Assembly: GCF_029227915.1 (NCBI RefSeq)
Contig: NC_079881.1
Span: 21,489,501 to 21,553,500 of the forward strand
DNA length: 64,000 bases
Direction of reading: 5' to 3'
From: Hydractinia symbiolongicarpus
Taxonomy: Eukaryota > Cnidaria > Hydrozoa > Anthoathecata > Hydractiniidae
Both the position numbers and the translations under genes were made by a program. The notes below the pieces were generated by a model, which saw nothing but the letters and a program-made list of their open reading frames with translations, did no database searches and had not been told where the DNA came from. Numbering within the stretch: the first letter of the stretch is position 1; each line of letters begins with the position of its first letter. This document shows, piece by piece, positions 1 through 10,400 of the stretch.

Positions 1-741
1 GAAAAACTCACTTGATGTAGCAGTCTCAACAAAACCCTTATAATTTAACAATACTTTTATATTTTTTCTTCTTTTTTGTTTCTGAATGCTTGATGAAAGA
101 CTTTTTTGATGGTGTTATTTCCGGGTAATGTTAATTTTCCAAAAAAGAAAATGTAATGAAATAAACACACCATTTTTTTCACTGTACGATTTAAAATGGC
201 TTCTTTTTCTGAACGCCTGATAAAGATGATAGAAGTGCGAACTTTTTGTTTATGCGTGCACACATTCAGAATTATTAATAGACAGAAGTCAGGGTTACAA
301 GAGACAGCTCATATATATACTGCTTAACTTTGATTTTTTTAATGATTTTTTATATGACAACATTTATATATTTATCGATGGTGAAAGTAAACTATCTAAA
401 AAATATTATTATGCATATGTTTATACGGGAGTACCATATCATTCATAATATTTACAAAAAATATGCTTAACTCATTTTGCACATATTTTCTCGAAGGTGT
501 GAAGGATATAACACTTCTGAAAAGGCTTTTTCCAGAAAAAAAAGGGATGTTCCAAATATTTTCATGGAATATAAAATATGTTATTCGAAAGAAATTTTTT
601 TTTCTATATGTCATGAGCTTTTTGCAAAAAACCTAAAATTGTTTCCTTTACAGTAAAAATATTTAAAAAAACAACGTTTAAGAGATTGAGTGGGATGCTT
701 TAGTGTTACAAAAAAGTGTTTGTGAGATTTGGTATATTTGC
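1..741. other. RPL10 intron, 5' portion, no recognised element
   Basis: This AT-rich stretch should be intron, because the first RPL10 coding exon (the conserved amino-terminal residues before the Asp at 1363) is not found anywhere in the window. Only short unsupported ORFs are present. I see no repeat or RNA here that I can name. Confidence 0.5.
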
Positions 742-811
742 CAGATGTGATGAACATCGAACTTCAGGTCCGTGTTTTTGACTTGAATGATACTAATGAA
801 GTTCTGATCTG
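742..811 (+). ncRNA. box C/D snoRNA, U18 (SNORD18) type, copy 1
   Basis: Box C GTGATGA lies at 747-753 and box D CTGA at 804-807. A terminal stem CAGAT/ATCTG (742-746 with 807-811) encloses them. An internal D'-like TTGA (778-781) is preceded by the guide GGTCCGTGTTT (767-777), and a C'-like ATGATA follows at 787-792. The guide is complementary to the conserved 28S rRNA segment AAACACGGACC. Human U18 carries the same guide next to its D' box and directs 2'-O-methylation of 28S A1313; the fifth base from D' here also faces an A. In vertebrates U18 sits in RPL4 introns, while here it is in an RPL10 intron. The D' box is TTGA rather than CTGA. Confidence 0.85.
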
Positions 812-1002
812 TGCTTTTCAGTAAAGTATTGAATTCGAAACATCAATTTTATATACCTCATTAATTATTATTATTTGCAAAAAATAACAAAAAAATGAAG
901 TACGAAGTTAAACCGTATAATATAATCAAACTAAAACATACAGTTTTGTGTTGTTTTTAATGTTCTCACACAACATTGCAGTGTATTCTCTTATACTGTT
1001 AA

Positions 1003-1143
1003 TGATGCATGATTGCAGGATTCCTTGTAAGATGTTTTCTTCACATCTTCCAAGGCCAGTCATCATGCTAAAGCATAAGCCAGACTCTAGTTATAAGCTT
1101 TTAGTATTGTTTATGCTTATTATACTGGGTAAAGCGTACAATT
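1003..1143 (+). ncRNA. H/ACA-like snoRNA, copy 1, in RPL10 intron
   Basis: The first hairpin has an outer stem GCATGAT/ATCATGC (1007-1013 with 1062-1068) and an inner stem CCTTG/CAAGG (1023-1027 with 1051-1055). The large internal loop between them (1014-1022 and 1056-1061) looks like a pseudouridylation pocket. An H-box candidate AAAGCA is at 1070-1075. A second hairpin with CCAG/CTGG and ATAAGC/GCTTAT stems follows, and an ACA trinucleotide sits at 1138-1140. A paralogue about 170 bp downstream keeps the pocket and changes the stems in a compensating way. The rRNA target is not assigned. Human RPL10 hosts the H/ACA snoRNA SNORA70, but I cannot show that this is its orthologue. Confidence 0.6.
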
Positions 1144-1172
1144 AAAAATATTAAAAGTATTGTGTTTTTTAT

Positions 1173-1318
1173 GGATGCATAGCTGCAGGATTCCCTTGAA
1201 GATAATTTTCAACACCTTTAAGGGCCAGTCTCTATGCTAAAGCATAAGTTGTCTTCTAGTAAAAACATATGTTAATGATGTGTTTTAGCACTAGTTTAAC
1301 GTACATATCCATAACTTC
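1173..1318 (+). ncRNA. H/ACA-like snoRNA, copy 2, paralogue of the upstream one
   Basis: It has the same layout as the copy at 1003. The outer stem is GCATAG/CTATGC (1177-1182 with 1232-1237) and the inner stem CCCTT/AAGGG (1193-1197 with 1220-1224). The pocket sequences CTGCAGGATT and CCAGTCT are almost identical to copy 1. The H-box candidate AAAGCA is at 1239-1244, a second hairpin uses CTAGT/ACTAG, and ACA is at 1313-1315. Both stems differ from copy 1 by paired substitutions, which argues that the structure is selected. The 3' hairpin is less convincing than the 5' one. Confidence 0.55.
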
Positions 1319-1362
1319 CTTTTTTTTTTTTAATCTTCTAAAAAACCATTAATTTTTTTTAG

Positions 1363-2320
1363 ACTCCAAAATCAGAATTTTTGATTTGGGTAAAAAAAAG
1401 ACGCCAGTTGATGACTTTCCTAAGTCCGTCAATCTTGTGTCAGATGAATACGAACAGTTGTCTGCCGAGGGGTTAGAAGCTGCTCGTATCTGTGCTAACA
1501 AGTACATGATCAAATTTGCTGGTAAAGACTCTTTCCACATTCGTATCCGAGTCCACCCATACCATATTGTTCGCATCAATAAAATGTTGTCGTGTGCTGG
1601 AGCTGATAGGCTTCAAACTGGAATGAGAGGTGCTTTTGGTAAGCCACAAGGAACAGTAGCACGTGTGAACATAGGGCAACCTTTAATATCTATCAGATGT
1701 AAAGATGCACATGAAGCCACTGCAATTGAAGCATTGAGAAGAGCTAAGTTTAAGTTTCCAGGTCGTCAAAAGGTAATGTTAACTACAATTTTATTATCGT
1801 TTTTTTTAAATTGCAAGACAGCTAGGTGCATACATATATATAACTGAGGATAAGAATTTATTTAAAGGTGTAAATTAGTTAGGGTTAAGTTGTATATGCA
1901 AGTGACAGGGTATTGATTGATATCAAACAGATTTTGTAGATATGATGAGCTTAACACTTCAGGTCCGTGTTTTTGAATAGAATGATACTGATGAAGTTCT
2001 GATCTGCAGTTTAATGTTCCTATTTAATTTTTTTCAATGATTTACAAGTGAAGGTTTTGACTTGTACAACAAAAGTGAAACAAGTAGTGTTTCACTTACG
2101 TCTACTGAAATGATTTTGTAATATATTTATCATTTACACTATGGTAAACTTAAATTTCTAGATCTTTGTCTCCAAAAAATGGGGATTTACAAAATGGGAC
2201 CGCGAAGAATATCTTGAGCGTCGACGAGATGGGTCTATCAAACCAGACGGTACAAATGTTCAATATTACCCGAACAAAGGAAAATTGAAGGACTGGAAGT
2301 GGAGGGAGAGTCGTTGTTAA
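1363..2320 (+). CDS. RPL10: 60S ribosomal protein L10 (uL16), 3' two exons
   Basis: This protein of the large ribosomal subunit joins late in 60S assembly and helps form the tRNA-binding core. Exons are 1363-1772 and 2162-2320, with AG/GT borders and stop TAA at 2318-2320. The reading starts with the AC of a split Asp codon ([10 protein letters not shown]), runs through [36 protein letters not shown] and [14 protein letters not shown], then [13 protein letters not shown] in the last exon. The match to animal RPL10 is nearly continuous. The amino-terminal exon lies upstream of the window, so the gene is 5' partial with an intron of at least 1362 bp. The methionine at 1386 is an artefact of reading into the exon, not a start. 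Both visible introns carry snoRNAs. A poly(A) signal AATAAA is at 2346-2351. Confidence 0.96.
1936..2007 (+). ncRNA. box C/D snoRNA, U18 (SNORD18) type, copy 2
   Basis: This second U18-type snoRNA lies in the last RPL10 intron (1773-2161). Box C ATGATGA is at 1942-1948, the guide GGTCCGTGTTT at 1962-1972, D'-like TTGA at 1973-1976, C'-like ATGATA at 1982-1987 and box D CTGA at 1999-2002. The terminal stem is GTAGAT/ATCTGC with one G-U pair (1936-1941 with 2002-2007). The guide and the 3' half are nearly identical to the copy at 742, while the box C flank has diverged. This suggests intragenic duplication with the guide under constraint. Confidence 0.85.
2043..2097 (+). other. two adjacent perfect hairpins in RPL10 intron
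   Basis: TACAAGT/ACTTGTA pairs across a 10-nt loop (2043-2066). Six bases later AAGTGAAAC/GTTTCACTT pairs across a 7-nt loop (2073-2097). They lie 36 nt beyond the second U18 copy. They could be a small structured RNA or remnants of an inverted-repeat element. No family is recognised. Confidence 0.4.
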
Positions 2321-2351
2321 ATAATTTGTAGTAAGACGTGGTACAAATAAA

Positions 2352-2973
2352 ATTAACAGAACAGCCTTAACTTCGTATTCTTTGTCTTTTCTTCTAGTTT
2401 ACTGTTTGATGCTGAAATAATATTGTCCATGAAGGGTAGCTTTTTATTCGGAATCTTTTTCTTTTACCAGCGTTCCGATGCAGCAGGGGATGCTAACAAA
2501 GAATCTTTTTAAAAAAAGAAAAGGCTATTGTTAAAAAAATAACAAACATAAAAAATCATCACACCGTTATAAGAGGGTTAACCCGAGGTTCATTTAAAAA
2601 CAAGCTGATGAAAAAGAACGAGATCGTAAAGTTAAAATTTCGTAGAAGCAGAAGCTAGATCATTTTATTATGTAAGGCTATATTTCTAGAAAATAATTGG
2701 CTGTTTGGACAGCTAAAAAAGAGATACTGCCACCTTAAAGGCCAATGCCGTGCAGCAGCATTTTACCACTGTTTTTCTGCGTCATAAATATTGACGAATC
2801 TCAAATCGTACAGCAACGTAAATCTTCTGTTTACATCAGTTATGTTTGACAACAGTATGCAAGCAAAAAACATTTTCGGATGAAATGGTTTCAAAGTGCG
2901 ATAAAGTATGGGAACCGACCTTTATTTATAAAATAAAGTGCACACAATCAAAAATGCATTATATAACAGAATA
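2352..2973. other. intergenic DNA downstream of RPL10
   Basis: This is AT-rich sequence after the RPL10 poly(A) signal. No ORF of interest, RNA or clear repeat is seen. Confidence 0.4.
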
Positions 2974-4586
2974 CAGTATTCTCTCCAATTGTCTGTTTTC
3001 TGGTCAAAGTCTCAAAAAACTCTAATTAGCAGACAAATTTTTTAGCACGAAGTGGCAACTTTAGGCGTTCTCTCCAATTAGCGCACAGTCCTAAGAATAA
3101 GGGAGCAGCATAAACACTTTAAAAATTTAGAAGCAATGTTGGCTTCTACAGCCTCAATTTTCTTCGCAAACCAGTCAATCAACTTTAGTTGTCCATAAAA
3201 CTTATAACTGCTATTTCCAGACCATAATAACCGTCTTTCTACAAACCTTAGCTGTAATCGATTCGATTCGCAGAGTTCTGGGGAACGCGACACGCATTAT
3301 ACGCACCCGTCATGATCAGAGGTCTGATCGGGGTGAAGCATTCTCTGTTGAGAATAAAATACGGATGTGCTATGATAAATACTCACCTATATGTATACAC
3401 ACCATCCGGATAATCTGAGTTCATCGTTAACATATTGCTGCACGTAGTGTAGTGGGTTCGTCTGTGGCTCCAGTTCTGGGGACCGCTGATAGAATCCCGC
3501 TCGCTGCTTGGCAGTATGTTAGTGATGAACAAAGTAGTTCTTCTTCAATATGACTTACACGCATTATACTCGCCCGTCATGATCAAAGGTCTGATCGGGG
3601 TGAAGCATTTTCTGTTAAGAATGAAATGCGGATGTGGTATGATAAATACTAACCTATATGTAATCATATTTGTGTTACCAAATAAAAAGTTCTTATGGAC
3701 AATAAACTAAAATTTTAGAATGAGTAAATGAATGATCGATTGTTTTTCAAAAAAATCCTTCAAATGCTAAGACGTTACTTCTGACACAATCCAAAACTGC
3801 TTTTCCAACTGTTGTTACTAAAGCTGTTTTTACACGATCAAATTTATATGATTTTATTTTCGTCTCGCAGTTCAGTAAAAAAAAGAGATAAAAGGCGCTG
3901 GGGACGAGTTTGATGATCATATAGTATATGTCATATAAAATTTGATGGTGTAAAAGCGGCTAAATGAAAAAAGTGAAGATGAAAAAGATATCATCGATGA
4001 GGAGTTCAAAGAACTTTTCAGAGTGAGTTTAGTAGAAAACTGTGTGATAGAATATCCCTGTAAAGAAACTATAGTTGATGTAGAAGAGGTTTCATCTGGA
4101 TGAGAGTGATAACGATTTTGATGACGTTGAAGAGAAGACATGCATGCATGAGGCGCTGACCATGATTGATAGATTAATAAACTTAAAAGATTTTATTATA
4201 GAAGGAAGAATTTCTTTATCCTCACCTAAAGAGTCATAACTTAAAACAACAATCTATTAAAAAATTTCAAGTAAAGTTTTTTAAAAAAATCTTTTCCTTA
4301 TTTTAGTTGATATTGTGATGTTGATATTTGTTTGTTATTTTTTTAAAAAAATTATATTACGTTCAATTTAGTTGTTTTCTTCTTTTTTCGTGTCTAAGTC
4401 CAGCACGCTAATTTTTTATGTTTACGTTTTAACATTTCGTATACAAAACTTTTAACATTTTGTATACAAAATCGTGTTTTCTTCAAATTTCGAGCTTACG
4501 TTGCAAAACTTACCAAAAGGCGAACACCTCTAATTAGCGCACACTTTGTTTATGCACCAACGGTGTCCGCTAATTAGAGAGAACTG
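2974..4586 (+). mobile_element. degenerate pogo/Tigger-type DNA transposon
   Basis: The ends are imperfect inverted repeats: CAGTATTCTCTCCAATT at 2974, against CAGTTCTCTCTAATTAGCG read inward from 4586. A related motif, CTCCAATTAGCGCACA or CTCTAATTAGCGCACA, recurs inside both ends (near 3071 and 4528), as expected for transposase-binding subterminal repeats. Near the 3' end, positions about 4110-4239 read as an acidic tail followed by EALTMIDRLINLKDFI. This resembles the carboxy end of pogo/Tigger transposases, and it is preceded by stops. The left flank is TA but the right flank is not, so the target duplication is lost or was overwritten by the adjacent element. The coding region is otherwise destroyed. 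Confidence 0.5.
3290..3663 (+). repeat. diverged direct duplication of about 107 bp inside the transposon
   Basis: Positions about 3290-3396 and 3557-3663 share ACGCATTATAC(G/T)C, CCCGTCATGATCA, GGTCTGATCGGGGTGAAGCA and TATGATAAATACT in the same order. Scattered substitutions separate the two copies. Confidence 0.7.
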
Positions 4587-4587
4587 G

Positions 4588-4680
4588 TCGTTAACCCGAG
4601 AAAAAACCCACGGGTTTGCCCGTCCTTTTTATACCACATTGCGTGCGTCTCGCTACTTGCGTAGCTAAGCTACCATTATA
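4588..4680 (+). repeat. head of unclassified GTCGTTAACCCG repeat family
   Basis: It begins GTCGTTAACCCG, continues with a CCCACGGGTTTGCCCGTCC block and TTTTTATA, then carries AT-rich DNA. The same head occurs at 29733 and, shorter, at 6294 and 7934. It abuts the pogo-type element. The 3' limit is not defined. Confidence 0.45.
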
Positions 4681-5215
4681 TATTATTATATATTACAATA
4701 TTGATACTGTATATGACATGTTACTAACAATTTCGTCCAGAAATGAAAAAAAAACTAGGTTTATTCTAGGTCGTTGGAAACGACACTACTTTTTTACATT
4801 AAATGTTCTCTAGATGATGAAAATTTGTTACTTTTACAGAGGGTTTTTTCCTTGCATGGCTAGCAGAAATATCAAACGGGGTTAAATCATTACACCTCTT
4901 CTGAGAATTTGATTACAGGTAAAGTAAATGTGGTGGGTACCTCAGACAAGTTAAATGTTTTGTTTATCTCAATAAGGGGGAGAAGTGGAATTAAGCGCAA
5001 AGGCTACAAAAAAATTTGAGAATTTAGTAAGAGAAATCCGGGGGCAACGTTGACCCCAAAATTTCTTAGGTTTTTATGCTTGGACAGCCTAACAAGTGCT
5101 CTAGAGGGTGAACAAATCTCAAAATAGCGATCATCATAATTCAGTCGTAAATATATATATTTTTTGATTCAAAGAAATAAAGACGAGAAATCACAGTAAC
5201 AACACAGAACAGTAT
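4681..5215. other. intergenic, no recognised feature
   Basis: AT-rich DNA between two transposon remnants. Only short ORFs without recognisable content are present. Confidence 0.4.
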
Positions 5216-6030
5216 GAACAGCACCAAAGTCTGCTAAAGAACGTTACAAAATCAAAAAATATGTCTCTGAAAATGGGAACGCTGCTGCTTTAAGACATTT
5301 TAAATCCAAAGACTTAAAGGAAGTACCGTGCTCACTTTTAAATCAAAATATCAAATCCAGGTTTTGATGCGAAAATTCTAAAGTTGTTGAAATTATCAAG
5401 AAGCAGTGAGCTGTTATAAATTATAGGTATTGCAACAGCAATGTTGAAAGTATAAACCACCAAATTCGTACAAGACCATGGACGCAGAGTCTCTTCCGTC
5501 GAATGGGGTTTGTACAAAGATTCACAACAACTGGGAAAGTTGAAATATCAGAGGGTGTTAAAAGCAAAGCTTCTTTTCTTTATTTATGAGATCGTTCTAC
5601 TAGTTGAGAACCATGACCCATCAATAGTTTTGAACCTCGCCCAAACACCCCATTGAAGTACGTTCGTTGTGGAAAAACTACACTCGCGAGAATATCGTAC
5701 AGTAAATATCAGATAAAGCATGAAAATATCAACATTTGCGTTTACGCGTGATAGTCGATTTCTGCCCATGCCAGCTCATCTACTATGGAAAAACCGAACG
5801 GAGTATCCCAAAAATGGAGTTTCCCTAAGGCTTCTCTCTGATTACAAAATTTAGCAACGAAAGGGAGTGCCTCAAATTGATGTGAAAGATCATTATTTCG
5901 TAATTCAATAATGAACGAAGGAGAATTGGATTGCAAATGAAACATTCACTTCTGATCATATGCATTTAAGGGATAGACAACCCGAGACGTCAGAGATCTC
6001 CTTAAGCTACCTTACATTTATTTTCAATAT
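5216..6030 (+). pseudogene. pogo/Tigger-type transposase pseudogene
   Basis: Fragments in several frames read in the family's order. First comes an amino-terminal helix-turn-helix (KSAKERYKIKKYVSENGNAA, then LRHFKSKDLKE, with a frameshift before STVLTFKSKYQ). Next is a piece around 5500-5690 with RMGFVQRFTTTGKVEISEGV and LNLAQTPLKYVRCGKTTLA, the start of the DDE domain. Around 5765-5945 it has QLIYYGKTERSIPKMEFP, a stop, GFSLITKFSNERECLKL and further stops. These match the layout of pogo-superfamily transposases of cnidarians and other animals. Several frameshifts and stops show that it is dead. The carboxy half of the catalytic domain is not found. Confidence 0.75.
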
Positions 6031-7432
6031 CGTCCATTAAGCCAATCAAATAAGCAACAAAACTTTGCTGCCTGAACCAAACACTCATACCTTGCTTCGC
6101 AGTTATGACTGAATTATAACATATGTTTACAAAAAATAGATTTCATTTTGTAAATTGACCCGGAGAGAAACAAAGGGCATAAATCAAAAGTCGAAAAAAT
6201 CTCCTTTTTATGTGTTGCGGATGCTTCAAGCGATGGAGAATAAAAAGTTTTACATTTCTAACAACTTGTTGCATAAGAATTATAATAAACTAGTCGTTAA
6301 CCCGTGGAATAATCTCAACACAAGTTAGTTCAAAAAGAAACAAAACTAGTATCCGCATTAGTTACACGAAAAAAAAACACAACCTGACAAATTTGTTACA
6401 TTTTCTATTTGCAGAGTATTTGCAGCTAACTTCTTAATACGTTCATTAAGTCGAAAGCCATATCTAGTCATAACGAAACAGGAATGCACCATTTCTCAAA
6501 TATTTTATACAAACTACATATCATTATTCAAACTTCCACTTCCATTAATTAGACTATCTGTTCCCTTTTGGGAAATATTTCCTCGTAAACCGGGAAAATC
6601 TTTCAGCACGATTTCAGGTCCAAATCCTGCTGAAAAACTAATTCAAGAACTTAATTGTGTTAACATGAAAATAATATTTATCCCCTTACTACAGTCTCGG
6701 GTGCGCATGATCGAGATCTCAGTATAAACAGACGTTTCCTCGGCAGGCGGAATAAATATATTCGGCATAATTTTTAACATAAACCAGAGATTCTAATAAA
6801 AAAAATGTCTCGTACTTTCCCAACTTGGGTAAACGTTTTCTAACCCATGCCATATGAAGAAAACGTAAAATTATATCATGCTAAAACTTTTCCTGCTAAC
6901 CAAGAAAATATTTTCTATATGAACATTTCATCCCAAAGTCGGATCTTCGTTTAACAAATCGCGGATGGGTTATTTGCACCCATTTCGCCCAGCGAAAACC
7001 CGACTTTCCGATTTGTTTTTTCTTTATCTTGTACATGTTATATAATATTTCTCCAAAACAAAATGATAATAAAATAAAATTTGTAAAAACTCACAATGCA
7101 AAATTTTATCTGCATTCTCTAATTAAAATGAAAGTACATGGTCAAACATACTATTTGCACAGTTAAAAATTTAAAAAAGAAGTTCTAACAAGTATGTAAA
7201 AACAATGAATGCGGTAAGCATTATCTCTTTTCAGATTCACAGCCAACCGAGAACCTTCAATTTAAAGTCAGCATAATTATATTCCGGCTATAACTGCTGA
7301 CGTCAGCATAAATTCTTTAAATTTTTTGACTCGCTTTAATATTTTGCGTAAACGCCAACTTGGGTGGTTTTCAATGGAATATTTGTTTCGTACGACAATA
7401 ACAGAAAACATTTCTCGTGGATCAGATGGGTA
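6031..7432. other. intergenic DNA downstream of the KCTD gene
   Basis: AT-rich sequence with a short GTCGTTAACCCGTGG repeat head near 6294-6310. No coding exon is recognised. The 3' UTR of the minus-strand KCTD gene should lie in the upper part. Confidence 0.4.
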
Positions 7433-10400
7433 TCAGGTCCCTCTTAGCTGAAACACCTGAAACAAAAAAAAAGTATTTAAACTGAAAACGTATACATAAC
7501 TAATCCTATGCGTGCGTCACTTTAGGCTGGAGACAAAAACTATTTACAAAGAAGTGCGCGGTAACAGAAGCATGTTGTTTCTTAGAACATCATGACACAT
7601 GGATTTAGTAGCAGTCAATGTTGGAAAAAAAAGATATAGGCGTAAAAGCGTTGGAAAATTCAAAAATTCAAAAAAAAATAGATCGAATCATACAAGCAGT
7701 ACCTTGGGGTTAAAATTCGTCGGGACCATTTCTTCTGCTGATGCATTTTGTGAATCTGTAATGTCTTTGGATACAATGCACAGGTATTCGCCTTGCTCGT
7801 CTGGTCCATAGTTATAATTACTTCCTATGTTTAACAACTAAACAGAAAGACATCACTTGAGTTGTTCAAATTTCAAAAAGTCTTGCATATATATAAGAAT
7901 ATATATGCAAATATATATAATATAAATATATAAGAAACTAGTCGATAAAGCCCGTGGAGAAATCCACTTAGGCAGAAGGAAAATGAAAAAATAGGTTGTT
8001 TTAATTTTTTTGCTGACGACAGCAGTGCAGATACAAAAAAAATAGCGAAATTTAGTTTATTCGTTGCCTGTAATATGTAGAGCTTAAACTTCTGATCAAG
8101 AAGATGTATATAATCATGTGCTTTTGATGAGTGGTTAATGAGATATAAGGGTTTAAAAATTTTGCTGACGTGAGCAAAGACCTGCTAAGATACTGTTGCC
8201 TTCAACGCATAGATCTTGAAACCCTGATCAAGAAAATGTATAGGTTCATGTATCTTATGTGTAGGATCATGTATTTTTGACAAACGGTTGCAGAGTTATT
8301 GGGGTTTAAAGGTTTTCTGATGACGTCATTAACCTGTCCATTCCAAAACGGATTTAGAGACCCAGGTTTAGGAAACTTACCCAAATTGGTCCTAGGTGGT
8401 CCCTAGTTATCCACGTGGTGAAAAATCATTGACGTCACCACCTCGTTTCCAAGTTATTTGGCCTCAAAGTTTTAGGTGCACTGTAATGGCTTCATCAATT
8501 TAATATAAGATATTGACGTTAAAGTAGTATTATTGACGTCGCGCCAAACGTCAGAAAATTTAACATATTAGACATGCATTTTTCGGTTACTTCAAAGAAA
8601 ATTTCGGCGAGATCAAAGGAAAACGAACATATCCACTTTGCCTGGACACACACCGAACTGGCGTATTATTATATAAGAGAATTCGCCTTTTGGACAAAGG
8701 AGTCAGAATAAAACTTTTTTTGTTCAAAAGAAGTCTGTTAACACAATTTGATAAAAAACTACCCTCCTTAGTTAATTAAGTTTTATTCTTAGACCCGTAA
8801 TAAGGGGTTAACCCTTTTTACCTGTCTAAGAATAAAAATCCACCCACTTTAATTTATTAACACCTTTCACAACTACCGATTTAAAATTATTATCAGACAC
8901 CTTCCCTTTCTTCAATAAGCCTCCTCCCACAATTAGGTTCGCTCCGTCCTAAACGCCCACCTTAAAAATCCCCGTTACAATAAAGAAGAACAAAAACAGA
9001 CAAAAGAACCTTTACCTGCTCAAATCTCCATCCATCTGACATGTTCGATATTGTGTGTGCTAGTTCCTCCTCTTGACACTGCAAAACTCTATATACATGT
9101 TTCATACCAGCCTAGAGAAAAAATAAGTTTTATATGTATAAAAGCACCACCCACGCCTATCAATAAGGGGAGAGTGATCACTCTTGCTGAATTTTGAGAA
9201 ATGAGCCATAAATTGCTCCCTCAATTCCACAAAATTTTGTCTGGCTGACCAATATCACTTCATCTCACATGGAAATCCATGTTATCTTTCTTATTATTTG
9301 CATTAACTAAAATATATAAAAAAGCCAAGATAAAATACATAAAAAAAGATTTTGTAAAAAGTATACATTTATAAACTTATTCTATTTATTCAGATTGCTC
9401 GCCCAGTCTAAATTACTGTAACTTTATGCGAGCGATTTATTGCTTGGATGTTATTTTCTTATTGAGGCTTGACCAGCCTTAAGTCAAGTCTACAAACCAA
9501 AATGTTGACACGGATGATCTATGCTTACCACTGTATTCACTTTCAGTCTTTCTCGAAGTTGATGAACTAGCGACTTTAAATTATAAAATTCTGCTTCAGC
9601 CAAAACACCTGAAATAAATGTGCAGGAAACTCAAATCAATATTTGCCCTTTAAGAAAGCAAACTTCAGTAGCATAGACGGACTGTTTTTATTGAGGCTTT
9701 TAAAATAAACAAAAATTAGTAAAAGACATTGAATTTCATTTTCTCTTTAGCATTATTTTTACATTTCTAATATCTATCATGACGTGTTGAGAAGTAATTT
9801 TCTTAATAATTTTAAAATGGGCAAAAAACAAACTTGATTTTCAAAATGATTAAAGAACGGGGCAAAGACTGCCCAATATTAGGAAACTAGCTGAATAAAA
9901 TAAAATTTATTGAATATATATTCTTTAAAACTTTAAAAATTTTGGGGCCTTTTCGTGCAACTAGACAACACAGAAAATATACCTCTAATCAAGGTAATTG
10001 GCACAAACAGCCATATCAATAAAAAAGAATGAGGAAAACAGTTCATCACTGACCTTCCACAGATAAACCTTGATCGATTATAATTTTACCATGACGTAAG
10101 TAATTTAGTATGGGACTAAAATACTTTGGATCACGATCAATCAGATAAGCATTGTTTTCATCCTAAAAATTAATTATTTTTTTGAATAGATAATTGGTTG
10201 CTGTTCTGTTTATAATATTAACAAGTTTTTGATTTTTACAATAGTATTTATTCCTGTGTAATTACAAATATCTATTGTTACTTTTATCTCATCTCTCTAA
10301 TAATACAGAGAGTGTGTGTGTCTGTGACAGGCAAAGTGGGTGTGTATAATCATATTCCTTTGATATTGCCAAAAAAATTATGTCTAATTTGTTAATCTTT

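Noticed and set aside
1386-1847. A complete small protein starting at Met 1386
   Set aside because: It is the internal RPL10 exon read from a chance Met and running into the intron. The family sequence continues upstream of it and resumes at 2162.
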